12,818 nt of DNA from Frankiaceae bacterium (GCA_030840515.1 JAVEEJ010000212.1:1-12818), one strand, 5' to 3'; shown: positions 1 through 5,974, numbered from the stretch's first letter. The notes: generated from the letters alone by a model not told the origin. Numbers and translations are program-made.

Positions 1-628
1 CCGGGATCGGAGCCGACGGGGTGGGCGGCTGCGCGCTCGCGATCCCGTCGATCGCCACGCCACCGCTGGCCAGCAGGGCCAGCTGGTAGAAGCGCCGGTA
101 GGCGTCGATCTCGCTGATCGGCTTGACCCACGGCTTGCCCTTGCACGCGGGGTCGGTGATCCCGTCGGCTCCGCCGACGTCCTGCAGCCACCGGTTGTAG
201 CCGTCGACGTAGCCGCGCACCGCCTCGCGGATCTGCGGCTTCGGCGCTCCCGGCCCGGTCTGCGCGAGGAGCTTCTCGATCCGCTTGTCGTCGATGATCT
301 GCTGGTAGAAGAAGTCGCTGTTGAGGTTGTTCACCGAGGAACCGTTGGCCCGGTAGCTGTAGCCGGCGTCAGGGCCGAAGTACTGCGAGCGCTCGGCCCG
401 CACTGTCGCGTAGGTCTCGGCCAGCGTGCAGATGGTCTCGCTGGCGACGCTGTAGCCGTACCCGTATCCGAGCGACCCGTAGTCCTTCGCCTCGATGTGC
501 GGGATGCCGTACTCGGTCATCCGGATGGTGACTTTGTAGTCGTCGTCAGGTGTGGCGTGGGCCAGAGCTGCCGGGGTGCCCGTGGCGAGCACGGCGAGGC
601 ACAGGAGCAGCGAGGTACGACGACTCAT
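1..628 (-). CDS. Penicillin acylase family protein (Aac/PvdQ-like), N-terminal part
   Basis: This gene begins with ATG at 628 and runs off the left edge, so only the first 209 residues are visible. Residues 1-23 form a classic Sec signal peptide (MSRR, then a Leu/Ala-rich core ending ALA). The mature start carries the acylase-family signature TEYGIPHIEAKDYGSLGYGYG at about 38-58, followed by SVASETIC (60-67) and RAERSQYFG (77-85). This resembles the alpha subunit of aculeacin A acylase and PvdQ-type acyl-homoserine lactone acylases, Ntn-hydrolases that are secreted and cleave themselves into alpha and beta chains. The spacer and the catalytic beta-chain N-terminal serine lie outside the window, so activity cannot be judged. 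A GGAG motif sits about 12 bases before the ATG. The substrate could be a lipopeptide, an acyl-homoserine lactone or a penicillin. The family is secure; the substrate is not. Confidence 0.85.
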   Translation of the reverse strand, partial: MSRRTSLLLCLAVLATGTPAALAHATPDDDYKVTIRMTEYGIPHIEAKDYGSLGYGYGYSVASETICTLAETYATVRAERSQYFGPDAGYSYRANGSSVNNLNSDFFYQQIIDDKRIEKLLAQTGPGAPKPQIREAVRGYVDGYNRWLQDVGGADGITDPACKGKPWVKPISEIDAYRRFYQLALLASGGVAIDGIASAQPPTPSAPIP

Positions 629-648
629 CGGTGGGGGGCTCCGGTCTG

Positions 649-671
649 GTGGGGGACGGGCTGACCCCCAC
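649..671 (-). terminator. GC-rich hairpin between moaD-like gene and acylase gene
   Basis: GTGGGGG at 649-655 and CCCCCAC at 665-671 form a perfect 7-bp stem with a 9-base loop, about 40 bases after the MoaD-like stop. No T tract follows on the minus strand. It could be an actinobacterial-style terminator without a U run, or a structure in the acylase 5' leader. Confidence 0.35.
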
Positions 672-711
672 TTCGACGGATCCGCCCGGATACCTCCCCC
701 TTACCGTGCGG

Positions 712-1014
712 CTACCCGCCCGCCATCGCGCCGATGACCAGCAGCGCCTCGCGACCCTGCAGCACCGGCTCGGGCAGCAGGGCGTCCGGCGGCTCGTGCG
801 AGAGGTCCTCCTCGCAGGCGTAGAAGCGGACGAACGCCCGCCGCTTCCCGCTCGGGTGCTCCCGGATGGTGCCGCGCAGGACGGGGAAGGACTGCTCGAG
901 GGAGTCGAGTACGGCGGACAGCGTCGGCTCGCCCGCAACCTCCACCGGCACCTCCCCGTGCACCCCGGCCAGGGCCTTGAGGTGCGCGGGCAGGACGACC
1001 CTGATCGTGCTCAC
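712..1014 (-). CDS. MoaD/ThiS family ubiquitin-like sulfur-carrier-type protein
   Basis: A 100-residue protein with a beta-grasp pattern: VRVVLPAHLKALAG near the N-terminus, a central LSAVLDSLEQSFPVLRGTI helix region, and a C-terminus ending IGAMAGG. The terminal Gly-Gly is the residue pair that MoaD and ThiS proteins have adenylated and thiocarboxylated by an E1-like enzyme. No molybdopterin or thiamin gene is nearby, so a role in Moco or thiamin synthesis is not supported by context. The RFYACEEDLSHEPPDALLP stretch (63-81) is typical of a MoaD-like subgroup that, from family knowledge, often sits next to BNR/Asp-box propeller proteins, as it does here. Translation starts at GTG 1014, which is the last of a series of GTG codons created by tandem repeats. 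The gene is read in the same direction as the propeller gene, 64 bases downstream of its stop, and is probably co-transcribed with it. Confidence 0.85.
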   Translation of the reverse strand: MSTIRVVLPAHLKALAGVHGEVPVEVAGEPTLSAVLDSLEQSFPVLRGTIREHPSGKRRAFVRFYACEEDLSHEPPDALLPEPVLQGREALLVIGAMAGG

Positions 1015-1079
1015 GGCTGTGCCTGATTCACGGCTGTACCTGCCTCACGGCTGTACCTGCTTCACGGCTGTACCCGCTT
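1012..1079 (-). repeat. Four 17-bp tandem repeats carrying overlapping GTGA start/stop units
   Basis: Four units of consensus CACGGCTGTACCTGCTT (plus strand) lie at 1012-1028, 1029-1045, 1046-1062 and 1063-1079. They differ at only a few positions. On the minus strand each unit contributes a GTG, at 1065, 1048, 1031 and 1014. Each of the first three opens a six-codon ORF (MKQVQP, MRQVQP, MNQAQP) whose TGA overlaps the next GTG as GTGA. The last GTG is the start of the MoaD-like gene. The array fills the whole gap between the propeller stop and the moaD-like start. It may be simple slippage expansion, or it may affect coupling and re-initiation. Confidence 0.9.
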
Positions 1080-2194
1080 CAGGGGAGGGTCTGGACTTCG
1101 ACCGAGAGGACAGCCGGCAGGTCGCGGACGATCGCGTCCCAGGTGTCGCCGCCGTCCGGTGAGCAGTAGACCTGGCCGCCGCTCGTGCCGAAGTAGATGC
1201 CGCAGTCGTCGAGCTTGTCGACCGCCATGGCATCGCGGAGCACGTTCAGGTAGCAGTCACTCTGCGGCAGGCCCTTTGTCAGCGGCTCCCACTCGTTGCC
1301 CCCGGTGCGGCTGCGGTAGACGCGCAGCTTGCCCTCCGGCGGGTAGTGCATGGAGTCGCTCAAGATCGGCACCACATAGATGGTCTCCGGCTCATGGGCG
1401 TGCACGTCGATCGGGAAGCCGAAGTCCGAGGGCAGGTTGCCGCTGACCTCAGTCCACGAGTCGCCGCCGTCGTCGCTGCGCATGACGTCCCAGTGCTTCT
1501 GCATGTAGATGGTGTCGGGGCGATCCGGGTGCTGGGCCAGCCGGTGCACGCAGTGCCCCACCTCGGCCTCGGCCGACGGGATCTCGCCGGACTTCAATCC
1601 CTTGTTCTTGGGTCCCCAGGTCGTGCCCCCGTCATCGCTGCGGAAGACGCCGGCCGCCGAGATGGCGGCGAAGATCCGGTTCTCGTCACGCGGGTCCAAC
1701 AGGATGGTGTGCAGGCACATCCCGCCTGCACCGGGCTGCCACTGCGAGCCTGACCCGTGCCCTCGCAGGCCCGACAGCTCGCTCCAGGACGTGCCGCCAT
1801 CGGTGGACTTGAACATCGCGGCGTCCTCGACGCCGGCGTACACGACGTCGGGGTCGCTCAGCGAGGGCTCGAGGTGCCACACCCGAGCGAACTCCCACGG
1901 GTGCGGCGTGCCGTCGTACCACTGGTGCGTCCCGGGCACTCCGTCGTAGACGAAGTCCTTGCCCACCGGAGACCAGGTCTTGCCGCCGTCGTCGGAGCGC
2001 TGGATCAGCTGGCCGAACCAGCTGCTCGTCTGTGAGGCGAAGATGCGGTTGGGGTCAACCGGCGACCCCTTGAGGTGGTACATCTCCCAGCCCCCGAAGT
2101 GCGGGCCGTCCACGGTCCACTTCTTGCGAGCCCCATCTGCCGTGAGCACGAACGCGCCCTTGCGCGTTCCCACCAGCACCCGCACACCGCTCAT
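1079..2194 (-). CDS. BNR/Asp-box (WD40/YVTN/BNR-like) beta-propeller protein, sialidase-fold
   Basis: A 371-residue protein with six Asp-box motifs of the form SxDxGxTW: RSDDGGKTW (66-74), KSTDGGTSW (129-137), RSDDGGTTW (185-193), RSDDGGDSW (239-247), a degenerate RSRTGGNEW (294-302) and CSPDGGDTW (344-352). Regular spacing of about 50 residues indicates a beta-propeller of six or more blades. Annotations of this family as exo-alpha-sialidase or glycosyl hydrolase rest on the fold; I do not see a catalytic Arg triad with any confidence, so enzyme activity is unproven. There is no signal peptide, so the protein is probably cytoplasmic. ATG at 2194 was chosen because VRVLVGTRKGAFVL right after it is the usual family N-terminus; an in-frame ATG at 2260 would add 22 poorly conserved residues. 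It lies upstream of the moaD-like gene in the same direction and is divergent from the carbonic anhydrase gene. Confidence 0.85.
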   Translation of the reverse strand: MSGVRVLVGTRKGAFVLTADGARKKWTVDGPHFGGWEMYHLKGSPVDPNRIFASQTSSWFGQLIQRSDDGGKTWSPVGKDFVYDGVPGTHQWYDGTPHPWEFARVWHLEPSLSDPDVVYAGVEDAAMFKSTDGGTSWSELSGLRGHGSGSQWQPGAGGMCLHTILLDPRDENRIFAAISAAGVFRSDDGGTTWGPKNKGLKSGEIPSAEAEVGHCVHRLAQHPDRPDTIYMQKHWDVMRSDDGGDSWTEVSGNLPSDFGFPIDVHAHEPETIYVVPILSDSMHYPPEGKLRVYRSRTGGNEWEPLTKGLPQSDCYLNVLRDAMAVDKLDDCGIYFGTSGGQVYCSPDGGDTWDAIVRDLPAVLSVEVQTLP

Positions 2195-2275
2195 CGACCC
2201 ACCGTCTCCCTCGTCGGACCAGACCCGCACCGTATGACGAACCACGTCGGTGGGACTCATCGGCGCTCGGGCAAG

Positions 2276-2767
2276 ATGCTGGGTGTGATCGACGAGCTCC
2301 TGGAACGCAACGCCGGCTACGCAGCCCGGTTCGACGGCGAACTCCCTCCCCAGCCGGCCAAGCAGCTGGCGGTCGTCGCGTGCATGGACTCCCGGATCGA
2401 GCCCTGGGCCGCTTTCGGCCTGAGCCGCGGGGAGGCCCACGTGCTCCGCAACGCCGGTGCCCGGGTCACCGATGACGTGATGCGCTCCCTCGTGGTCTCG
2501 GTGCACCTGCTGGGGGTGAAGGCGATCGCGGTCGTCGGCCACACCGGATGCGGGTTGACCGGCCGTGGCAACTCCGAGATCGCCGCGGCGGTCGAGAGCC
2601 ACGTCGGAGTGGATCTCGGCGACTACGACTTCCTCGTCGTCGACGACATCAACCAGGCCGTCCAGGACGACGCGGCACGGCTGCGGCGGGATCCGCTCTT
2701 CGCCGGGGTCGAGGTCGGCGGGCTGCTCTTCGACATCGCGACGGGGCGGCTCACCCGCCTGAGCTGA
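2276..2767 (+). CDS. Beta-class carbonic anhydrase (Rv1284-like, short form)
   Basis: A 163-residue beta-carbonic anhydrase, which interconverts CO2 and bicarbonate in the cytoplasm. The zinc site is complete: CMDSR supplies C36 and D38, and HTGC supplies H89 and C92. R40 forms the usual Asp-Arg dyad with D38. Other family features are GEAHVLRNAGARVTDDVMRSL (52-72) and the C-terminal LFDIATGRL. Length and motif spacing match the short mycobacterial enzyme Rv1284 almost residue for residue, which supports the ATG at 2276. Alternatives are ATG 2234 (extra 14 residues, unlike the family) and GTG 2285. No strong Shine-Dalgarno is visible. The gene has its own strand neighbourhood: it diverges from the propeller gene across 81 bases and is followed at once by a strong palindrome. 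Confidence 0.93.
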   Translation: MLGVIDELLERNAGYAARFDGELPPQPAKQLAVVACMDSRIEPWAAFGLSRGEAHVLRNAGARVTDDVMRSLVVSVHLLGVKAIAVVGHTGCGLTGRGNSEIAAAVESHVGVDLGDYDFLVVDDINQAVQDDAARLRRDPLFAGVEVGGLLFDIATGRLTRLS

Positions 2768-2776
2768 GCAGCCTGC

Positions 2777-2792
2777 TCCCCGGCGCCGGGGA
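2777..2792 (+). terminator. 16-bp perfect palindrome after carbonic anhydrase
   Basis: TCCCCGGCGCCGGGGA is a perfect palindrome starting nine bases after the carbonic anhydrase TGA. It would fold as a 6-bp stem with a GCGC loop, and is followed by AAGG and then GTTTGT, a short T-rich stretch. The position and stability fit an intrinsic terminator. An operator for the next gene is possible but less likely. Confidence 0.55.
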
Positions 2793-2845
2793 AGGTTTGT
2801 GCACATTGATGCCTGCGCCGCTCGAACTCTGAGGCCGGGCGCTGC

Positions 2846-2858
2846 TACCGTCCCGCCG
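2846..2858 (+). promoter_or_regulatory. Candidate leaderless -10 element for RsbW-like gene
   Basis: TACCGT at 2846-2851 fits the actinobacterial TANNNT -10 pattern and ends exactly six bases before the GTG at 2858, so transcription would begin at or next to the start codon. No Shine-Dalgarno precedes the GTG, which agrees with a leaderless message. The -35 position (around CGAACT) is poor. Confidence 0.4.
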
Positions 2859-3349
2859 TGCGAACCGCGCGAGCAGACTTCGAAGCGCGCCCGGAGTGCG
2901 TCCACGAGGCGCGCCGCTTCACCCGCGAAGCGTTGTCGGGCTGGGACGCCGACGTGGTCGAGTGGGCCGCCGGTCAGGTGGTCAGCGAGCTGTCCACCAA
3001 CGCCGTCCTGCACGCCCGCACCGGCTTCAGCGTCGAGCTGTCCCTCAACTCCAGCCTGCTCACGGTTCGCGTCCACGACGCGGCGGCGGCCCGGGCGCCG
3101 GTGATGCGCCGGTTCGGGGACCAGGCGACGACGGGACGGGGGCTGGCCCTGGTGTCCCAGTTGTCCGAGGCCTGGGGCGTGGAGCGCGAGGCCGACGGCA
3201 AGACGGTCTGGTGCACCCTCGCGCTGTCCGCCACCGGCGGCGGGCACCCGGACGACCAGTCGGCGCAGATCACGCTGGAGTCGTTGCTCGACGCGTTCGA
3301 CGACGGCGAGGACCCGGGCACTGCGACGGCTATGTCCCTCGCCGCGTGA
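2858..3349 (+). CDS. RsbW/SpoIIAB-like ATP-binding protein (GHKL anti-sigma-type kinase)
   Basis: A 163-residue protein with a GHKL (HATPase_c) fold. The N box is VVSELSTNAVLHA (41-53) with E44 and N48; the G1 region has D74; the G2 box is TTGRGLALVSQL (91-102); a terminal strand reads GKTVWCTLAL. This set is typical of the actinobacterial RsbW-like anti-sigma or anti-anti-sigma kinases that work in partner switching with a STAS protein and a PP2C phosphatase. No sigma factor or STAS gene is in the window, so its partner is unknown. After the fold there is an acidic tail (LLDAFDDGEDPG, 143-154). The stop overlaps the next start as GTGA, giving strong translational coupling. Residues 41-122 align well with residues 63-141 of the large phosphatase at 7535-10825. 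GTG 2858 is the first plausible start. Confidence 0.85.
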   Translation: MRTARADFEARPECVHEARRFTREALSGWDADVVEWAAGQVVSELSTNAVLHARTGFSVELSLNSSLLTVRVHDAAAARAPVMRRFGDQATTGRGLALVSQLSEAWGVEREADGKTVWCTLALSATGGGHPDDQSAQITLESLLDAFDDGEDPGTATAMSLAA

Positions 3350-3828
3350 GCACCGCGTCGACCGACCTCGTCGAGGTCCGCGTCCTCGAGCTCCCCGTAC
3401 CTCTCTGGGCCAAGTCACAAGAGCACTTCCAGGACCTGATGCGCGAGTTCGCGCTCATCGCGGGGAACTCGGGCGCGAGCCTCCACCCGGTGCCGGCGCG
3501 GCTGCTCGAGCTGGTGGAGACCCTCACCGCTGAGTACGCAGGCGTCAGCGAGGCCCAGGAAGCCGAGCTGGCCGCGGCTGCTGAGGCGGGCACCGCGAGC
3601 CTGGACCTCGTGTTCTGCGCGCCGCCGCAGGCCGGACCCGCCGCCGAGGACCTCGGCCGGGTGCTCGAGGAGGCGGACGAGTTCTGCCGAGCGGGAGAGC
3701 ATCTCCTGACCCTCGCCACTCCGCAGGACTGCGTTGCCTACCGGCAGTGGTACATCGCGCAGTTCGTCGACCAGCTCGCCGGTGGCGATCCCGTTCCCTG
3801 GTCCCAGTGGTCCGGGACCGGTCGCTGA
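3346..3828 (+). CDS. Uncharacterised partner protein, homologous to an internal domain of the large phosphatase
   Basis: A 160-residue protein that I cannot place in a named family. It starts at GTG 3346 inside the stop of the RsbW-like gene (GTGA), so the two are made together. Its pattern is: beta strand VEVRVLELPVPLW (9-21), QEHFQDLMREFALIAG (25-40), a helical stretch around 50-82, strand LDLVFCAP (86-93), a helix with EEADEFCRAGEHLLTLATP (108-126), and YRQWYIAQFVDQL (132-144). The same blocks, in the same order, form residues about 170-314 of the large phosphatase: YQVRLGSVPTALL, KEHVDNLVRELTLAG, ETELVLHLPA, YARAARLLTLESRP and FRHWYVSSLIAQL. It has no signal peptide or membrane segment and is probably cytoplasmic and helical. 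I infer that it modulates the adjacent ATPase, by contact or by sensing; no catalytic motif is evident. Confidence 0.8.
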   Translation: MSTASTDLVEVRVLELPVPLWAKSQEHFQDLMREFALIAGNSGASLHPVPARLLELVETLTAEYAGVSEAQEAELAAAAEAGTASLDLVFCAPPQAGPAAEDLGRVLEEADEFCRAGEHLLTLATPQDCVAYRQWYIAQFVDQLAGGDPVPWSQWSGTGR

Positions 3829-3863
3829 CCCGAGCACGTCGAGCCCCGGCTCATGCTGGTCCC

Positions 3864-3883
3864 GGTTGACGCCGGGGTCACCC
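3864..3883 (+). promoter_or_regulatory. Candidate TetR operator over the ABC operon -35
   Basis: GGTTGAC (3864-3870) and GTCACCC (3877-3883) form an imperfect inverted repeat, six of seven positions matching, around a 6-base centre. The left arm contains the -35 hexamer, so bound protein would block polymerase. The operon encodes a TetR-type repressor, which makes self-regulation through this site plausible. A second, competing inverted repeat (CCCCGGC at 3844-3850 with GCCGGGG at 3871-3877) overlaps it and could instead be a weak terminator for the preceding pair. Confidence 0.35.
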
Positions 3884-3894
3884 ACGGCTAGAAC
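3866..3894 (+). promoter_or_regulatory. Sigma70-type promoter of the ABC/TetR/hydrolase operon
   Basis: TTGACG (3866-3871) and TAGAAC (3889-3894) are separated by exactly 17 bases. This is the best promoter match noted in the window. The predicted transcription start is at about 3901-3902, that is at the ATG of the ABC ATPase gene, so the message is probably leaderless; no Shine-Dalgarno precedes that ATG. Confidence 0.55.
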
Positions 3895-3901
3895 TCAACG
3901 C

Positions 3902-4615
3902 ATGGTGAATTCGGTCGAGGTCGAGGACCTAAAGGTCGTCCGCGACCACACGCAGGTGCTGCGCGGCATCTCGTTCACGCTGGCCCCCGGCACGGTGACC
4001 GGCCTCCTCGGCCCTAGCGGCTCGGGCAAGACCACCTTGATGCGCAGCCTCGTCGGCGTGCAGACCGGGGTCACCGGTTCGGTCCGGCTGCTCGGCGAGC
4101 CCGCCGGTGCCCGATCCCTGCGGCGCAGCGTCGGCTACGTGACCCAGGCTCCTGCGGTGTACGCCGACCTCACGGTGATCGAGAACCTGCGCTACTTCGC
4201 CGCCGTGCTGGGCGCCGACGCTGCACGAGTCACCGCCGTGCTCGAGCAGGTGGACCTCAGCGACCGGGCTGGGCAGGCGGTCCACACCCTCTCCGGCGGG
4301 GAGCGGGCGCGGGTCTCATTGGCCGTCGCGCTCCTGGGCTCGCCGCAGCTGCTCGTCCTCGACGAGCCGACGGTGGGACTCGACCCGGTGCTGCGGCGTG
4401 ACCTGTGGCTGCTGTTCGCCGAACTGGCCCGCGCCGGCGCCACGTTGTTGGTCAGCTCACACGTGATGGACGAGGCCACCCGTTGCGACCGGCTGCTCCT
4501 GCTGCGCGCAGGTCAGCTGGTGGCCGACGACACGCTCGCCGGGCTGCTCGCCAGGACCGGTGCCCGGGACGCCGAGGGTGCGTTCCTCGCGATCGCCGAG
4601 GCGGTGCCGGCATGA
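3902..4615 (+). CDS. ABC transporter ATP-binding protein (ABC-2 exporter type)
   Basis: A 237-residue nucleotide-binding subunit with every core motif: Walker A GPSGSGKT (37-44), Q-loop VTQAP (Q82), signature LSGGE (130-134), Walker B LLVLDEP (150-156), D-loop GLDP and H-loop H187. It hydrolyses ATP at the inner membrane to drive the permease encoded directly downstream, whose ATG overlaps this stop as ATGA. The sequence resembles daunorubicin-resistance and ABC-2 type exporter ATPases, so export of a lipid, drug or peptide is likely, but the substrate cannot be read from sequence. ATG 3902 was chosen because the promoter places the transcript start there and because VEVEDLKVVRDHTQVLRGISF is the normal N-terminus. 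The open frame extends upstream to ATG 3734, but that part overlaps the previous gene. Confidence 0.93.
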   Translation: MVNSVEVEDLKVVRDHTQVLRGISFTLAPGTVTGLLGPSGSGKTTLMRSLVGVQTGVTGSVRLLGEPAGARSLRRSVGYVTQAPAVYADLTVIENLRYFAAVLGADAARVTAVLEQVDLSDRAGQAVHTLSGGERARVSLAVALLGSPQLLVLDEPTVGLDPVLRRDLWLLFAELARAGATLLVSSHVMDEATRCDRLLLLRAGQLVADDTLAGLLARTGARDAEGAFLAIAEAVPA

Positions 4616-5346
4616 ACCGGCGGGCCACCCTGGCCACGACCGCAAGAGTGCTGCGGCAGCTGCGGCACGACCCGCGGACGATCGCGCTGCTGCTCGCCGT
4701 ACCCGTTCTCCTGCTGACGCTGCTTCGCTATGTCTACGACAACAAGCCGCTCGTCTTCGACCACGTCGGCGGTCCGCTGCTGGCCCTGTTCCCGTTCACC
4801 ACGATGTTCCTGGTGTCCTCGGTGGCGATGCTGCGCGAGCGGGTCAGCGGGACCCTGGAGCGGCTGCTCACCACGCCGCTGGCGAAGGCTGACCTGCTGT
4901 TCGGCTACGCACTTGCCTTCGGCACCGTCGCCGTTGTGCAGACCCTGGTCGCGTCGAGCGTCGCGCTTGGTCCGCTCGGTCTGGACCTCGCAGGGCCTAC
5001 GGTCGGAGTCGTCGGCCTCGCGCTGCTGGACGCGCTGCTCGGGATGGCGCTCGGCCTGCTGCTCTCCGCCTTCGCGCGGACGGAGTTCCAGGCCGTGCAG
5101 TTCCTCCCGGCCGCGGTGCTGCCGCAGCTGTTGCTGTGCGGTCTGTTCGCGCCACGGGCTCAGATGGCGTCGGTGCTGCGGGGGTTGGCCGACGTCTTCC
5201 CGCTCACCTACGCAGTCGACGGCATGCAGCAGCTCGCGGTCGGCGGACTGACAGGCCAGCTTGCGCGGGACTACCTCGTCGTCGCCGGGTGCGTCGTCGC
5301 CGCGCTCCTGCTGGCATCAGCGACCTTGCGGCGCCGCAGCGCGTGA
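4612..5346 (+). CDS. ABC-2 type transporter permease
   Basis: A 244-residue integral membrane protein with six predicted membrane segments at about 22-39, 54-74, 96-120, 130-152, 162-181 and 220-238. The cytoplasmic motif RERVSGTLERLLTTPL (75-90), between the second and third segments, is the hallmark E-x-G-T element of ABC-2 permeases that couples to the ATPase. A second typical element is FPLTYAVDGMQQL (196-208). It forms the channel half of the exporter with the ATP-binding protein encoded just upstream (4-base ATGA overlap) and is itself coupled to the TetR gene by a GTGA overlap. One permease gene implies a homodimer in the membrane. Confidence 0.92.
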   Translation: MNRRATLATTARVLRQLRHDPRTIALLLAVPVLLLTLLRYVYDNKPLVFDHVGGPLLALFPFTTMFLVSSVAMLRERVSGTLERLLTTPLAKADLLFGYALAFGTVAVVQTLVASSVALGPLGLDLAGPTVGVVGLALLDALLGMALGLLLSAFARTEFQAVQFLPAAVLPQLLLCGLFAPRAQMASVLRGLADVFPLTYAVDGMQQLAVGGLTGQLARDYLVVAGCVVAALLLASATLRRRSA

Positions 5347-5966
5347 GCCCGCGCGCCGGTCGCCGGCCGGGCGAGAGCGTGACCCGCGGCCTCATCCTCG
5401 CAGCGGCCAAGACCGCTTTCTCCGAGCGCGGGTACGACGCCACCTCGATGCGCGCCATCGCCCGTGAGGCGGGCGTCGACCCCGCGCTCGTCGTCCACTA
5501 CTTCGGCAGCAAGGTCGGGTTGTTCGAGGCTTCGCTCGAGTTGCCCGTCGAGATCGGCGCCCTGGTCGCGGGACTGCTGGAGGGCGGGACGGACGCTGTC
5601 GGTGAGCGCATCGTGCGCACCTTCCTCGGGGTGTGGGACGCCACGCCCGGACAAGGGCCGATGCTGGCCATGCTGCGCGGCGCGGTGTCGCACCCCGACT
5701 CGGCGGATCGGCTGCGGATGATGCTGGCGCACCAGGTCTTGCAGCCCATCGCTGCGGCTGCGGGCGGCGACCAGACGGAGCTGCGGGCGTCGCTTGTGGC
5801 GGCGCAGGTGGTTGGGCTGGCGATGGCGCGCTACGTGCTGCGGTTCGAGCCGATCGCGTCGGCTTCACCGGACGTGCTCGCCCCGCTGATCGGCGGCACC
5901 CTCCAGCGCTACCTCACGGCGAGTCTCGACCCCGGGTCCGGCGACCCCGCACAACAGCACGCATGA
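5343..5966 (+). CDS. TetR/AcrR family transcriptional regulator
   Basis: A 207-residue regulator. Residues 14-60 hold the TetR DNA-binding domain: TRGLILAAAKTAFSERGYDATSMRAIA, then the recognition helix region REAGVDPALVVHYFGSKVGLF. The C-terminal ligand and dimer domain runs from about 64 to 200 and includes the MLAMLRGAVSHPDSADRLRMM block common in actinobacterial TetR proteins. The start is GTG 5343, overlapping the permease stop (GTGA). Lying inside an exporter operon with a palindrome over its promoter, it most likely represses its own operon and is released by the exporter's substrate or a related ligand. This role is inferred from context. Confidence 0.9.
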   Translation: MSPRAGRRPGESVTRGLILAAAKTAFSERGYDATSMRAIAREAGVDPALVVHYFGSKVGLFEASLELPVEIGALVAGLLEGGTDAVGERIVRTFLGVWDATPGQGPMLAMLRGAVSHPDSADRLRMMLAHQVLQPIAAAAGGDQTELRASLVAAQVVGLAMARYVLRFEPIASASPDVLAPLIGGTLQRYLTASLDPGSGDPAQQHA

Positions 5967-5974
5967 TGGGTCGG
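5962..5974 (+). promoter_or_regulatory. Weak candidate leaderless -10 for the hydrolase gene
   Basis: CATGAT (5962-5967) ends six bases before GTG 5974 and matches the -10 pattern at five of six positions. It overlaps the TetR stop. No -35 match is seen, so it would at most be a secondary promoter inside the operon. Confidence 0.22.

Noticed and set aside
550..1026. Plus-strand open frame over the acylase/moaD-like junction
   Set aside because: Overlaps a signal-peptide-bearing gene and a MoaD-like gene on the other strand and shows no family resemblance.
2198..2254. CCCACCG and CGGTGGG inverted repeat in the divergent propeller/carbonic anhydrase region
   Set aside because: Seven-base GC-rich arms 43 bases apart are expected by chance in this composition, and no regulator is nearby.
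2795..2845. Possible sigma-B-type promoter (GTTT at 2795) before the RsbW-like gene
   Set aside because: No GGGTA-type -10 follows at 13-16 bases, so only the TACCGT leaderless candidate was kept.
2195..3418. Long minus-strand open frame in front of the propeller gene, antisense to the carbonic anhydrase and RsbW-like genes
   Set aside because: It is Arg/Gly/Val-rich with no recognisable domain and lies opposite two well-supported genes. Open antisense frames are expected from the third-position GC bias. Only the part from ATG 2194 is real.
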